Assembly: GCA_000378025.1 (NCBI GenBank) | Contig: KB899087.1 | Span: 4,734,001-4,798,000 of the forward strand | Direction of reading: 5' to 3' | DNA length: 64,000 nucleotides | From: Xanthobacteraceae bacterium 501b | GTDB lineage: Bacteria; Pseudomonadota; Alphaproteobacteria; Rhizobiales; Xanthobacteraceae | In this document: positions 63,802 to 64,000 of the stretch, piece after piece | How the letters are laid out: the number at the start of each line of letters is the position of its first letter | How positions within the stretch are numbered: the first letter of the stretch is position 1 | The notes under the pieces: model-generated | Seen by the model: only the letters and a program-made list of their open reading frames with translations | The model's database searches: none | Told to the model about the DNA's origin: nothing | Translations under genes and position numbers: made by a program

Positions 63802-64000
63802 TCGTCGCCGCCCGCGCCAGCTCCACCACTTGCTGCGACACGATCAATCTTGTTCGTTGCAACCGGTTGCAATTCGTGTCGACAGATTGGTGGGACAGTG
63901 GGGCATGATGCGGGTGGCCGCCCAGTACCTAGACCAAACTACGCCTCTCCTGCTCGGGCACGGCCACTTCACGAGCGTGTCACCGGGCGTGACGGAGGTC
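63802..64000. other. Unassigned right edge
   Basis: About 200 bp with no gene or repeat that I recognise. A palindrome-like GCAACCGGTTGC occurs at about 63857-63868. Confidence 0.3.

Overview
The window is GC-rich DNA with dense, often translationally coupled genes, many GTG or TTG starts, and gene families typical of Alphaproteobacteria: phosphonate transport with a PhnF regulator, TAT-exported TRAP binding protein, DUF3141, PPK2 and Pgl/Wza-type polysaccharide genes. My best guess is a Hyphomicrobiales member (Xanthobacteraceae-like). That is inferred from gene content, not from a marker gene.

Layout. (1) 1-5.9 kb: a glgX-treZ-treY operon (first gene cut by the window edge) that converts glycogen to trehalose. 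(2) 5.9-6.9 kb: a TehA/SLAC1-type channel. (3) 7-11.7 kb: phosphonate module, phnDCE leftward and phnM-phnF rightward, with two identical PhnF-type operators between them; no C-P lyase core genes are here. (4) 11.7-20.1 kb: a DeoR-controlled polyol-type operon with a TRAP transporter (dctQMP-like), a glycerol-3-phosphate-dehydrogenase-like flavoprotein with a [2Fe-2S] BFD tail, a second FAD oxidoreductase and an FGGY kinase. (5) 20.3-23.3 kb: DUF3141 hydrolase and FabI. (6) 23.3-26.4 kb: HlyD-like protein, two small unknown proteins and a PPK2 polyphosphate kinase.

(7) 26.5-55.4 kb is a large exopolysaccharide or capsule locus. Leftward runs cpsB-wza-wzc followed by two coupled unusual genes: a J-domain protein and a membrane-anchored protein of unknown function. 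Rightward run a small secreted FecR-like protein, a Wzy/ligase, a phosphoglycosyltransferase fused to an acyltransferase, a DegT aminotransferase, a PglF-type 4,6-dehydratase, a PglK-type ABC flippase, glycosyltransferases, an intact IS407-type insertion sequence, a second Wzy, and an fnlABC-wbuB-like cassette for L-FucNAc. A TviB-like dehydrogenase and a GalE/LspL-like epimerase close the locus leftward. Together they predict a lipid-linked repeat that starts with a 4-amino-4,6-dideoxy sugar and contains FucNAc and uronic-type sugars. It would be flipped by an ABC transporter, polymerised by Wzy and exported through Wza/Wzc.

(8) 55.5-60.7 kb: an AceE/MdeB-like ThDP enzyme divergent from an Lrp regulator, an ATP-grasp-like protein and a DUF6065-like protein. 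(9) 60.8-64 kb: a mobile-element graveyard of nested IS407, IS256 and IS3 pieces plus fragments of two M20 hydrolases. No tRNA, rRNA or CRISPR array was recognised.
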